DNA from: Nitrososphaerota archaeon
Lineage (GTDB): Archaea; Thermoproteota; Nitrososphaeria; Nitrososphaerales; Gagatemarchaeaceae
Direction of reading: 5' to 3'
Length of the DNA: 39,236 nt
Assembly: GCA_027887005.1 (NCBI GenBank)
Contig: JAPCJI010000011.1
Location: 1 to 39,236, forward strand
A program made the translations under genes and the position numbers. A model generated the notes under the pieces. The model was not told the DNA's origin. It was given only the letters and a program-made list of their open reading frames with translations, and made no database searches. Of the stretch, positions 30,849-37,931 are shown piece by piece. Positions within the stretch are counted from its first letter, which is position 1. The number at the start of each line of letters is the position of its first letter.

Positions 30849-31910
30849 ATGTCCAGTCAGAAGGCCTGGGTAGACGTACTGACTCCGAAACAGATCCTGT
30901 TCTTCAACCCCGTGATCAAGGAGCTAGAGTCCGCAGGCTGCGAGGTCCTCTCCACCTCGAGGAGCTACAGGGAGGTAGACCCCCTCGCCCGGAGGGCTGG
31001 CTTGGACCTGCGCTACGTGGGCGAGAGGGGAGGCAGGGGCCTGGTCGAACAACTCGAGGCCGCGACCCGTCGGCAGGCCGAGATGATCCCCATCGTCAAA
31101 GAGTTCGGACCCAGGGTAGCGGTTTCGATTGCTTCGGGGGTCTGTGCCCGGGTCGCCTTCGGACTCGGGGCAAAGCACATCGCAGTCAACGACTCGCCCC
31201 ACTCGGAGGTGGCGGGGCGGCTCTCTCTTCCTCTGAGCTACCACCTGATGTGCCCGTGGGTGATCCCCTACACGGCCTGGGCAAAGTTCGGGATCACCAG
31301 GAACCAGGTGACGACCTATCGGGCGCTCGACCCCGTGGCCTGGCTGAGGAGAAAGGCGATCGGTGGGCCCGTCCCCAGGCTTGACCCTGGGAAGAAGACG
31401 ATCACCGTCAGGGTCCAGGAAATCGACGCGCCGTACCTTGCAGGTGCAGACCGGGGATGGACAGACGTCGTGATTCAAGAGCTTGTCGATGCCTTCCCCA
31501 ACTACAACCTGGTCGCCCTCTGCAGGTACGAGTATCAGGTCGAAGAGGTCAGAAAGAGGTTCGGCTCGCAGTGCATCGTCCCCGACGACGTAGTGAACGG
31601 GCAGGGGCTCCTTGCAAAGACAGACCTGTTCGTAGGCATGGGAGGGACGATGAACGCCGAAGCAGTGCTCATGGGCGTCCCCACGATCTCTGCCTTCCAG
31701 GGGGAGCTCTACACCGACCAGTACCTCGAAAAGCTGGGGCTCCTCGCAAAGGCTCTCGACCCGAAGGCACTCATCAGACACGCGGAGCGGTTCCTCTCCA
31801 GCAAGTTCAGGGCGACCTACGCCAAGAAGGCGAAGAAGGCCTTGGATTCGATGGAGGACCCGGTCCCCAAGATCGCAGGCTTCATCCTCAAGACCCTCGA
31901 ACAAGGATAA
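30849..31910 (+). CDS. DUF354 protein (GT-B / UDP-GlcNAc 2-epimerase-like fold)
   Basis: 353 aa. WVDVLTPKQILFFNPVIKEL at the N-terminus and KTDLFVGMGGTMNAEAVLMGVPTIS in the C-terminal half match the archaeal/bacterial DUF354 family. That family has a GT-B fold related to UDP-GlcNAc 2-epimerase and MurG-type transferases. The Glu in MNAEA is where GT-B enzymes bind the nucleotide. Function is not established for the family; location beside sugar-nucleotide genes supports glycan biosynthesis. TTTAATTC lies about 39 bp before ATG 30849. Confidence 0.87.
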   Translation: MSSQKAWVDVLTPKQILFFNPVIKELESAGCEVLSTSRSYREVDPLARRAGLDLRYVGERGGRGLVEQLEAATRRQAEMIPIVKEFGPRVAVSIASGVCARVAFGLGAKHIAVNDSPHSEVAGRLSLPLSYHLMCPWVIPYTAWAKFGITRNQVTTYRALDPVAWLRRKAIGGPVPRLDPGKKTITVRVQEIDAPYLAGADRGWTDVVIQELVDAFPNYNLVALCRYEYQVEEVRKRFGSQCIVPDDVVNGQGLLAKTDLFVGMGGTMNAEAVLMGVPTISAFQGELYTDQYLEKLGLLAKALDPKALIRHAERFLSSKFRATYAKKAKKALDSMEDPVPKIAGFILKTLEQG

Positions 31911-31943
31911 ATCACCATCGGGGCCCGGCGTCCACTTGCCTGC

Positions 31944-32016
31944 AGCCCGGTGGTGTAGCGGTCAAGCATGCTGGCCTTTGGAGCCGGCGACCCTGGTTCG
32001 AATCCAGGCCGGGCTA
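31944..32016 (+). tRNA. tRNA-Gln(TTG)
   Basis: 73 nt, no intron. Acceptor AGCCCGG/CCGGGCT with discriminator A, anticodon stem CTGGC/GCCGG, loop CTTTGGA (anticodon TTG), T-loop TTCGAAT within CCTGG/CCAGG. ATAAAT about 33 bp upstream may be its TATA element. Confidence 0.95.
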
Positions 32017-32072
32017 TCTTTGAAACTCCAATCGGCTCAAGACTTTAACGAGCAGAAGGGACTGGGCTGGCG

Positions 32073-33029
32073 TTGGACCGCAGGACCTTCCTCACACTGG
32101 CGGAGCTTTCCCCGGCGGAATTGGGACTGATTCTGCGGCTTTCGTCAAAGCTGAAGAAGACAAGAGGCAAGACAGGTCGGTCGCTGCTCGAAGGAAAGAC
32201 CGTCGCCCTCGTGTTCGAGAAGCCGAGCACACGGACGAGGGTCAGCTTCCAGGTGGCTATCAGCGAGCTGGGAGGAAGCCCAATCACCCTCAGTTCTGAG
32301 GAGATGCAGTTAGGAAGAGGGGAGACCATCGAGGACACCGCCCTGGTGCTCTCGAGGTACGTCCACGCCGTCATGGCCAGGGTGAAGAGGCACGGGGACA
32401 TCGAGAGGCTGGCTTCCGCCTCATCGGTGCCCGTCATCAACGGGCTTAGCGACCTTTACCACCCAGTTCAGATCCTGGCCGACCTCCTGACGCTGCAGGA
32501 GAAGAAGGGCAGGCTCAGGGGCCTGAAGGTGGCATGGGTCGGTGACGGCGACAACGTCTGCAACTCCTGGATGATTGGGGCAGCCCTTTCAGGAATCAAC
32601 TTCGTCGCCGCGACCCCCGAACGCTACTCCCCGCTTCCAGCAGCCAAGGCTGTGGCGAACGTCTTCGCCAAGCGGTCAGGAGCCTCCATCACCCTCACCC
32701 ACGAGCCAACCGCTGCCGTGAAAGGGGCAGACTGCGTCATCACCGACACATTCGTCTCTATGGGATTTGACGCCGAGAAGCAGGACAGGCTCGCCGCCTT
32801 CATCCCGAGGTTCCAGGTCAACTCGGCTCTGATGTCACTGGCTAAGCGGGACGCCATCTTCCAGCACTGCCTCCCCGCCCACCGGGGCGAAGAGGTGTCC
32901 GCCGACGTGATCGACGGCAGACAGTCGGTGGTGTTCGACGAGGCAGAGAACAGGCTCCACACGACCAAGGCCCTGCTCTGCTTCCTCATGCTCGGGGCTG
33001 CAAGGTCCGTAAGGGCTGCCCGAAGCTAG
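32073..33029 (+). CDS. argF: Ornithine carbamoyltransferase
   Basis: 318 aa from TTG, leaderless (TTTAAC at 32044-32049). Transfers the carbamoyl group to ornithine to form citrulline in arginine synthesis. Carbamoyl-phosphate loop FEKPSTRTRVSFQ (STRTR 52-56), HPVQILADLLT (His130, Gln133), DTFVSMG in the ornithine-binding loop position, and HCLPAHRGEEV (265-275) with catalytic Cys266. Ornithine-type signatures distinguish it from aspartate transcarbamoylase. No arg genes adjoin it. Confidence 0.95.
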   Translation: MDRRTFLTLAELSPAELGLILRLSSKLKKTRGKTGRSLLEGKTVALVFEKPSTRTRVSFQVAISELGGSPITLSSEEMQLGRGETIEDTALVLSRYVHAVMARVKRHGDIERLASASSVPVINGLSDLYHPVQILADLLTLQEKKGRLRGLKVAWVGDGDNVCNSWMIGAALSGINFVAATPERYSPLPAAKAVANVFAKRSGASITLTHEPTAAVKGADCVITDTFVSMGFDAEKQDRLAAFIPRFQVNSALMSLAKRDAIFQHCLPAHRGEEVSADVIDGRQSVVFDEAENRLHTTKALLCFLMLGAARSVRAARS

Positions 33030-33037
33030 AACAGAGC

Positions 33038-33199
33038 TCAGACTGGAACCGGCGACATGAACACCTTCGCCTCCAGCGCGAAGTCGATTGCGTCACCTAC
33101 GGCCCTGGAGACCGCAGCCTTTCGCACACCGTCAACGAGGCGACCGACGTAGGAGACTACCTCCTAAGCATCGAAGTCCTGTCCTAAGCTCCGAACCAC
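33038..33199 (-). pseudogene. Short ORF interrupted by an in-frame TAG
   Basis: On the minus strand, 24 bp after the ZIP gene, a frame starts at GTG 33199 (VVRSLGQDFDA) and meets TAG at 33164-33166. It then continues in frame for 41 codons (EVVSYVGRLVDGVRKAAV, then AVGDAIDFALEAKVF) to TGA at 33038-33040. Composition and high GC3 look coding on both sides of the TAG. TAG ends other genes here (glmM, AglH-like), so it is most simply a small pseudogene or a sequence error. No product recognised. Confidence 0.4.
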
Positions 33200-33222
33200 T
33201 GAAGGTCCTGAAAACCGGCGCC

Positions 33223-34008
33223 CTAGGCCCCGCCGAGGGTCACGATCAGGTCTGTCAGGAATCCAGCGCAGAGTCCGATGAATATCCCCAACATCATGAG
33301 GTTGCTGCTGTACTGCCTGCGCCCCGTGCTGAACATGGTCATCGTGACGTATACGAGGGCACCGCCGGCAATCGAAAGGAAGAGCACGTAGGCCTCCGCG
33401 GAGTAGAAGAGGCTCCCCAGGACAGTTCCGATGAACGTGGGCGCCCCTCCGATGAACAACACCTTGACCAGGAACGAGGTCTTGGGCTTCGGGTTCGTCC
33501 CTATGAGCGGCGCCGTGATCCCGAAACCCTCAGTCGAATTGTGGGCCCCGAACCCGACGACCAGGACTATGGCCAGGCCGATCGCCCCCGACGCATATGA
33601 CTGGCCGATGGCGAGCCCCTCGCTCAGGTTGTGGGCGCCTATGCCCAGGGCAATCATGGTCGAGAGCTTCGCCGCGGTCCCACCGCCAGGGTTTCCTCCC
33701 ATGTACCTCCTCTCGTAGAAGACCAGGCCGAGCAGCCCCAGGGTCAGTCCCCCGAACATCAGGGCGAGGTCCGCGGCCGCCTCACCCGCGCTGGCAGTGC
33801 CCCGGAACGCCCCAAGCGCGGTGGCCGAGGTGAACTCCCATGCGTGGCTGAACACGTCGACGATCAGGAACATGAGAATCCCGATCGCCAGGGCGTTGAG
33901 GAATCCCCTGGTCCGGTCGCTAACCCCAAGGAGGACCACCGGGAGGCCGAAGAAGATGGTAAACCCAGCTACGGCGCCAAGGATGAGAAGCTCGACAATG
34001 TCCACCAA
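33223..34008 (-). CDS. ZIP-family metal transporter
   Basis: 261 aa, about eight membrane helices. Imports Zn2+ or another divalent cation into the cytoplasm. The two binuclear-centre motifs are visible: GAHNLSEGLAIG (His126, Asn127, Glu130) and GAHNSTEGFGI (His156, Asn157, Glu160). The loop between TM3 and TM4 is short and not His-rich. Start is GTG 34008 with a TATA box overlapping an inverted repeat just upstream, suggesting metal-responsive control. Confidence 0.92.
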   Translation of the reverse strand: MVDIVELLILGAVAGFTIFFGLPVVLLGVSDRTRGFLNALAIGILMFLIVDVFSHAWEFTSATALGAFRGTASAGEAAADLALMFGGLTLGLLGLVFYERRYMGGNPGGGTAAKLSTMIALGIGAHNLSEGLAIGQSYASGAIGLAIVLVVGFGAHNSTEGFGITAPLIGTNPKPKTSFLVKVLFIGGAPTFIGTVLGSLFYSAEAYVLFLSIAGGALVYVTMTMFSTGRRQYSSNLMMLGIFIGLCAGFLTDLIVTLGGA

Positions 34009-34032
34009 ATCGGTGACTCGTTCCGCTGCCTC

Positions 34033-34050
34033 ATAACATACGTTATATAC
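34033..34050. promoter_or_regulatory. Inverted repeat overlapping the ZIP TATA box
   Basis: ATAAC-ATAC-GTTAT (34033-34046) is a perfect 5-bp inverted repeat merging into TATATAAC on the minus strand. It is about 25-40 bp before the ZIP start codon, so a dimeric regulator binding here would block TBP. Confidence 0.5.
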
Positions 34051-34130
34051 ATTTGCTCGACCCTCTCATCTTCAAACCGATTTCGCCGCTGAAAATCCTT
34101 AATGCCGACCAAGCCGTTCTTCCCCATCGG

Positions 34131-35222
34131 ATGGCTCCTCCCACACGACTACTGGAAGCATCGGGGAAAGAGGCGGAGCTCTTCAGGAACCTCCCCAGCG
34201 GTCGTGTCCAGTGCACGGCCTGCGCAAGGATCTGCCAGATCGGAGAGGGCCAGGTCGGCTTCTGCGGGGTAAGAGGCGTCGTCGGGGGAAAGCTCTACCT
34301 CCTCGTCTACGGCAAGGTCATGGCAGGGCACGTCGACCCCATCGAGAAGAAGCCTGTCGTCCACTACCGACCCGGTTCGAAGATATTTTCCATCGCGACC
34401 AGCGGGTGCTCCTGGGCCTGCTCGTACTGCCAGAACAGCGACATAAGCCAGCTGCGCAAGATCGAAGGTATCGAAGCCACCCCTGAAGAAATCGTCACGA
34501 ATGCTCTGACATACGGTTGCGAGGGAATCGCATACACCTACAACCAGCCGACCATATTCATGGAGTACGCCCGCGACGTGGGGAAGATAGCGAGGTCCAA
34601 GGGCCTCTTCAACATCTTCGTCTCGAACGGCTACGACACCCCCGAAACGGTGAGCCTGATGCCCCAGTTCCTGGACTGCGTCACCGTCGACTTCAAGGGG
34701 AGCGGGGAGACCAACTTCGTCCGGAAGTACATCTCCATACCGAACTCTGACCCCATCTTCCAGAGCCTCCTTGAAGTGAAAAACAAGACCAAGGTCCACA
34801 TCGAGATCACCGACTTGATCATCCCCAGGGTGGGCGAGTCCCTGGAGGCGGCTGAGAAGCTCTGCCGCTTTGTCTACGACAACCTCGGTCCCGACATCCC
34901 CGTCCACTTCCTCAGGTTCCACCCCGACTACAAGATGATGGACTTCCCCTGGACCCCGGTCGAGACCCTCGAGAAGCACTACGAGATCGGGAAGAAGGCG
35001 GGTCTGAACTACGTCTACGTCGGGAACGTCCCCGGACACCCCGCCGAGAACACCTACTGCCCCGGCTGCGGCAGGGTGCTGATCAAGCGTTACGGCTACG
35101 AAATCCTCGAGTACAACCTAGACGCTAGGAACAGATGCAACTCGTGCGGTCAGAATACCCCGATAGTCGGTCCCCTAAGCCGCTCTGCCGGGGAGGACCG
35201 CTTCATCTCAGTGATCAACTGA
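34131..35222 (+). CDS. amrS: AmmeMemoRadiSam system radical SAM enzyme
   Basis: 363 aa from ATG 34131; a longer frame to 34053 adds an unlikely N-terminus across the promoter. N-terminal cysteine cluster C28, C31, C35 and C45 (CTACARICQIGEGQVGFC), radical-SAM CxxxCxxC at C93, C97, C100 (SGCSWACSYCQN), then YNQPTIFMEYA and FRFHPDYKM, and two C-terminal CxxC pairs (CPGCGR, CNSCGQ). This is the AmrS/PFL-activase-like enzyme of the AmmeMemoRadiSam gene set, whose chemistry is not well defined. The partner genes are not in the window. Overlaps the convergent trxB by 8 bp. Confidence 0.9.
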   Translation: MAPPTRLLEASGKEAELFRNLPSGRVQCTACARICQIGEGQVGFCGVRGVVGGKLYLLVYGKVMAGHVDPIEKKPVVHYRPGSKIFSIATSGCSWACSYCQNSDISQLRKIEGIEATPEEIVTNALTYGCEGIAYTYNQPTIFMEYARDVGKIARSKGLFNIFVSNGYDTPETVSLMPQFLDCVTVDFKGSGETNFVRKYISIPNSDPIFQSLLEVKNKTKVHIEITDLIIPRVGESLEAAEKLCRFVYDNLGPDIPVHFLRFHPDYKMMDFPWTPVETLEKHYEIGKKAGLNYVYVGNVPGHPAENTYCPGCGRVLIKRYGYEILEYNLDARNRCNSCGQNTPIVGPLSRSAGEDRFISVIN

Positions 35223-36159
35223 CTACCTTTACCTCCAGCTTCTGCTTTACGAACTTCTCTGCGTCCAGCAGGGCCTTGCACCCGTCTGCCGCGGCCGTGA
35301 TCGCCTGCCTGTATCTGAAGTCGTGAACGTCTCCTGCCACGAAGACGCCAGGCACGCTGCTCTCGGTGCGGTTCTTCACCACGACATACCCCTTGTCGTC
35401 GAGCTCGACCTGCCCCCTGAACATCTCCGTGTTTGGGTCGTAGCCTATGGCGACGAATAATCCGTCGACCTTTAGCTCCCCCTCCTGGCCTGTCTTCAGG
35501 TTCTTCGTCCTGACCCCCTCAACGTGCCCGTCTCCGAGCACATCGGTGACCGCTGTGTCCCAGATGAAACTGATCTTCGGGTTCGAGCGCGCCTCCTTCT
35601 TCAGAGCCTCGCTTGCCCTGAGCTCGTCCCTTCGGTGGATGACTTGGACCGTGGACGCGAATTTGGTCAGGAAGGTGGCCTCCTCCATCGCCGTGTCCCC
35701 TCCGCCGACGACCGCGACTTTCTTCCCCCTGAAGAAGAAGCCGTCGCATACGGCGCAGTTGGACACTCCCTTCCCCTGCAGTCTGGACTCGGACTCGAGG
35801 TTCAGCCTCCTGGGGTTGGCGCCGGTCGCGATTATGACCGACCAAGCCCTGACCAGCCCGCTGTCTGAGTAGACCTCGAAGGGGTAGACATTGAAGTTGA
35901 CCTTCACAACGTCCTCCTGTACCAGGTGGGCGCCGAGCCTCTCCGCCTGTCCCTTCATCTTCATTATCAGGTCGGGCCCCATCACCGGGTCCGTGAACCC
36001 TGGAAAGTTCTCCACTTCGCTGGTCAGCATGAGCTGCCCTCCGTACCTGGTCCCCATGAAGACTAGGGGGTCCAGGTCTGCCCTCGACCCGTAGATCGCA
36101 GCCGTCAGACCGGCAGGTCCAGACCCGACTATCACGAGCTTCCTGACTGTCTCATCCAT
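35215..36159 (-). CDS. trxB: Thioredoxin reductase
   Basis: 314 aa. FAD-binding GSGPAGLTAAIYGSRA at the N-terminus, redox-active SNCAVCDG (Cys135, Cys138), NADPH-domain VGGGDTAMEE, and the C-terminal GVFVAGDVHDFRYRQAITAA. Reduces thioredoxin with NADPH; length and motifs are those of the low-Mr type. Downstream (56 bp) of the secreted coiled-coil gene on the same strand. Confidence 0.95.
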   Translation of the reverse strand: MDETVRKLVIVGSGPAGLTAAIYGSRADLDPLVFMGTRYGGQLMLTSEVENFPGFTDPVMGPDLIMKMKGQAERLGAHLVQEDVVKVNFNVYPFEVYSDSGLVRAWSVIIATGANPRRLNLESESRLQGKGVSNCAVCDGFFFRGKKVAVVGGGDTAMEEATFLTKFASTVQVIHRRDELRASEALKKEARSNPKISFIWDTAVTDVLGDGHVEGVRTKNLKTGQEGELKVDGLFVAIGYDPNTEMFRGQVELDDKGYVVVKNRTESSVPGVFVAGDVHDFRYRQAITAAADGCKALLDAEKFVKQKLEVKVVS

Positions 36160-36215
36160 GGCCGTGCTTTCCGTTCGCTCTCCGCCTCATAAATCTGCCT
36201 CCGGAAGCCGGTCTG

Positions 36216-37874
36216 TTACAGCAGCTTCGCTTCTCTCTGGACCACGTGGAGCTCGTCGGAAAGCTGGTTGAGGGCCCTTTCGAGCCTCTTCGTGTACTGG
36301 GGGAGGAGCCTGTCGAAGACCTCCTTCCTCATCCTCCGCATGTAGAACTGCTCGTAGAGGTTGAGCTTGTCCTTGGCAGCCCTCTCCACTTCGCGCTCGG
36401 TGGTGTGTATCTGGTTGAGGAGCTCGAAGAACTTCTGGCTCGTCGACTTCTGCTTGACCTCGTTCAGCCTCTGCAGCGCCCTGCTCCTGAACGAATCCAG
36501 GCGCCCCCTGAGCTCGTCGAAGTATTCCTTGTTCAGCTCATTTGGGTCGACAGAAGCTATCTCGGGCCAGAGCCCGTTGATCAGGCTCGTCTTCTCCTCG
36601 AAGGCGGTGATCATAGTCGACGCAAGCTTGGTCGACGATTCCTCCTCCGTCTCCTCCTCTTCCGTCAGTGTCGTCCTCGAAACGAAGAGACCGAGAAGAA
36701 GAATCACGAAGACCGCCGAAGCGGCGGGGATGCCAGCGTTCACCGCCCAGGCGACGGACAGCGCATATGACAGCTGGGTCTTGCCCGCCTGCCAGGGGGT
36801 CACGTTGAGCATGGTCTGCGGCGGGTTGGTCAGGACCCTCACCCCTGCGGGGGCCGAAACAGTCATCGAATACGACCCGACAAAGGCCGCTATGGGCGGG
36901 GTGTCCGGAAGGTCGACCGTCACCTGGCCTCCGGTTACGGTGTAGTAGGACGTCAGGAGCGGGTACTCATATTCGATGGTATAGTTCCCCCCGGCCGCCA
37001 CCGAGCTCCCCGACCCGACGGCCGTGAGGTCCATCCTGAAGGAGCTGAGCGGGACGCTCGTCGGGTTCAGCAGGCGGGGCTCCTGGGCAGGTATGACAGT
37101 CACGTGGGCCTGCGCTGTGGTCAGGGGCGCGATTGCGAGCGCCGCCAGCGCGGTAGTCCCGAGGTTCTTGAAAGTCAGGCTGTCCGTCACCGTCGGGTCC
37201 CCTCCCGGCCCGACCGAAATCGTCCTGGAAGCGAAATACACGGCTAGTGGATGGAAGTCCTGCGTAGCTGACCCTCTGATCGGTTTGCCCACCACGAGCG
37301 CCCCGCCTGCCGCGACGTTCTTCTGGGTCCCAGCATAGGTGACGTTGGTCCCTGAAGAGACCACCGAGAGGCCGGAAGGAGCGCTGGCGAACTGCGTCGA
37401 CCCGGGCATCCTGACCACGTTCTGAAGCGTGCTGACTTCGGTGTCCAATGAGGGCTTGGTGAGGACCTGGATCTCGAGGCTTCCGTTCTTCGCAGTGGAA
37501 GTTACTCCGCTCAGAAGCACCCTGAGAATGAAGTCGGCCGTGCTCCCGGCAGCGAGCGATTGCCCTCCCCCGACGGTGTAGGAGCCGATGGCCGGACTTG
37601 ACGTGACCTGGAACCCCGAGCCGGTGAAGTTCGAAGCGGCAATCTTCGAAGACAGGTCCCCGAACCCAATGGTAATCGGAGGGATCGTGATTGCAGAGCT
37701 TTGATTATTGGTGAACTTCACAGTCTCGTTGACGACCGCGAACCCATACCTGTCCAGGGTGTACTGGCTGTCGACGAGGATCTTGGGGACCCCCTGGGCA
37801 TGGGCGACGAATGGGGCGGGCAGCATCATGGCAAGAAGAAGAAGCAAAATGGCCACTGAAATCGAGCGTCGCAT
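36216..37874 (-). CDS. Secreted/anchored protein: signal peptide, beta-rich ectodomain, one TM, cytosolic coiled coil
   Basis: 552 aa. Signal peptide 1-26 (AHAQG), then about 350 residues of beta-rich Gly/Ser/Thr sequence with at least two similar immunoglobulin-like repeats, each starting with a strand like VNETVKFTNNQS or VTDSLTFKNLGTT. One membrane helix near 376-400 (AVNAGIPAASAVFVILLLGL) is followed by an acidic linker (TEEEETEEE) and about 140 residues of helical coiled coil (DELRGRLDSFRSRALQRL). No family recognised. The overall topology recalls the OST subunit ribophorin I, but I see no decisive motif. It shares an AT-rich promoter region with gcvPA. Confidence 0.75.
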   Translation of the reverse strand: MRRSISVAILLLLLAMMLPAPFVAHAQGVPKILVDSQYTLDRYGFAVVNETVKFTNNQSSAITIPPITIGFGDLSSKIAASNFTGSGFQVTSSPAIGSYTVGGGQSLAAGSTADFILRVLLSGVTSTAKNGSLEIQVLTKPSLDTEVSTLQNVVRMPGSTQFASAPSGLSVVSSGTNVTYAGTQKNVAAGGALVVGKPIRGSATQDFHPLAVYFASRTISVGPGGDPTVTDSLTFKNLGTTALAALAIAPLTTAQAHVTVIPAQEPRLLNPTSVPLSSFRMDLTAVGSGSSVAAGGNYTIEYEYPLLTSYYTVTGGQVTVDLPDTPPIAAFVGSYSMTVSAPAGVRVLTNPPQTMLNVTPWQAGKTQLSYALSVAWAVNAGIPAASAVFVILLLGLFVSRTTLTEEEETEEESSTKLASTMITAFEEKTSLINGLWPEIASVDPNELNKEYFDELRGRLDSFRSRALQRLNEVKQKSTSQKFFELLNQIHTTEREVERAAKDKLNLYEQFYMRRMRKEVFDRLLPQYTKRLERALNQLSDELHVVQREAKLL

Positions 37875-37899
37875 GTGAATGTGACCAACGCCGCTACGT

Positions 37900-37910
37900 T
37901 CTTATTTTAA
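37900..37910. promoter_or_regulatory. Probable bidirectional TATA element between the coiled-coil gene and gcvPA
   Basis: CTTATTTTAAG is AT-rich on both strands. It is centred about 27 bp before gcvPA ATG 37932 and about 31 bp before ATG 37874 of the divergent gene, so one element could serve both, each nearly leaderless. Confidence 0.5.
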
Positions 37911-37931
37911 GCGTTTTTCGCCCCGACAAGG

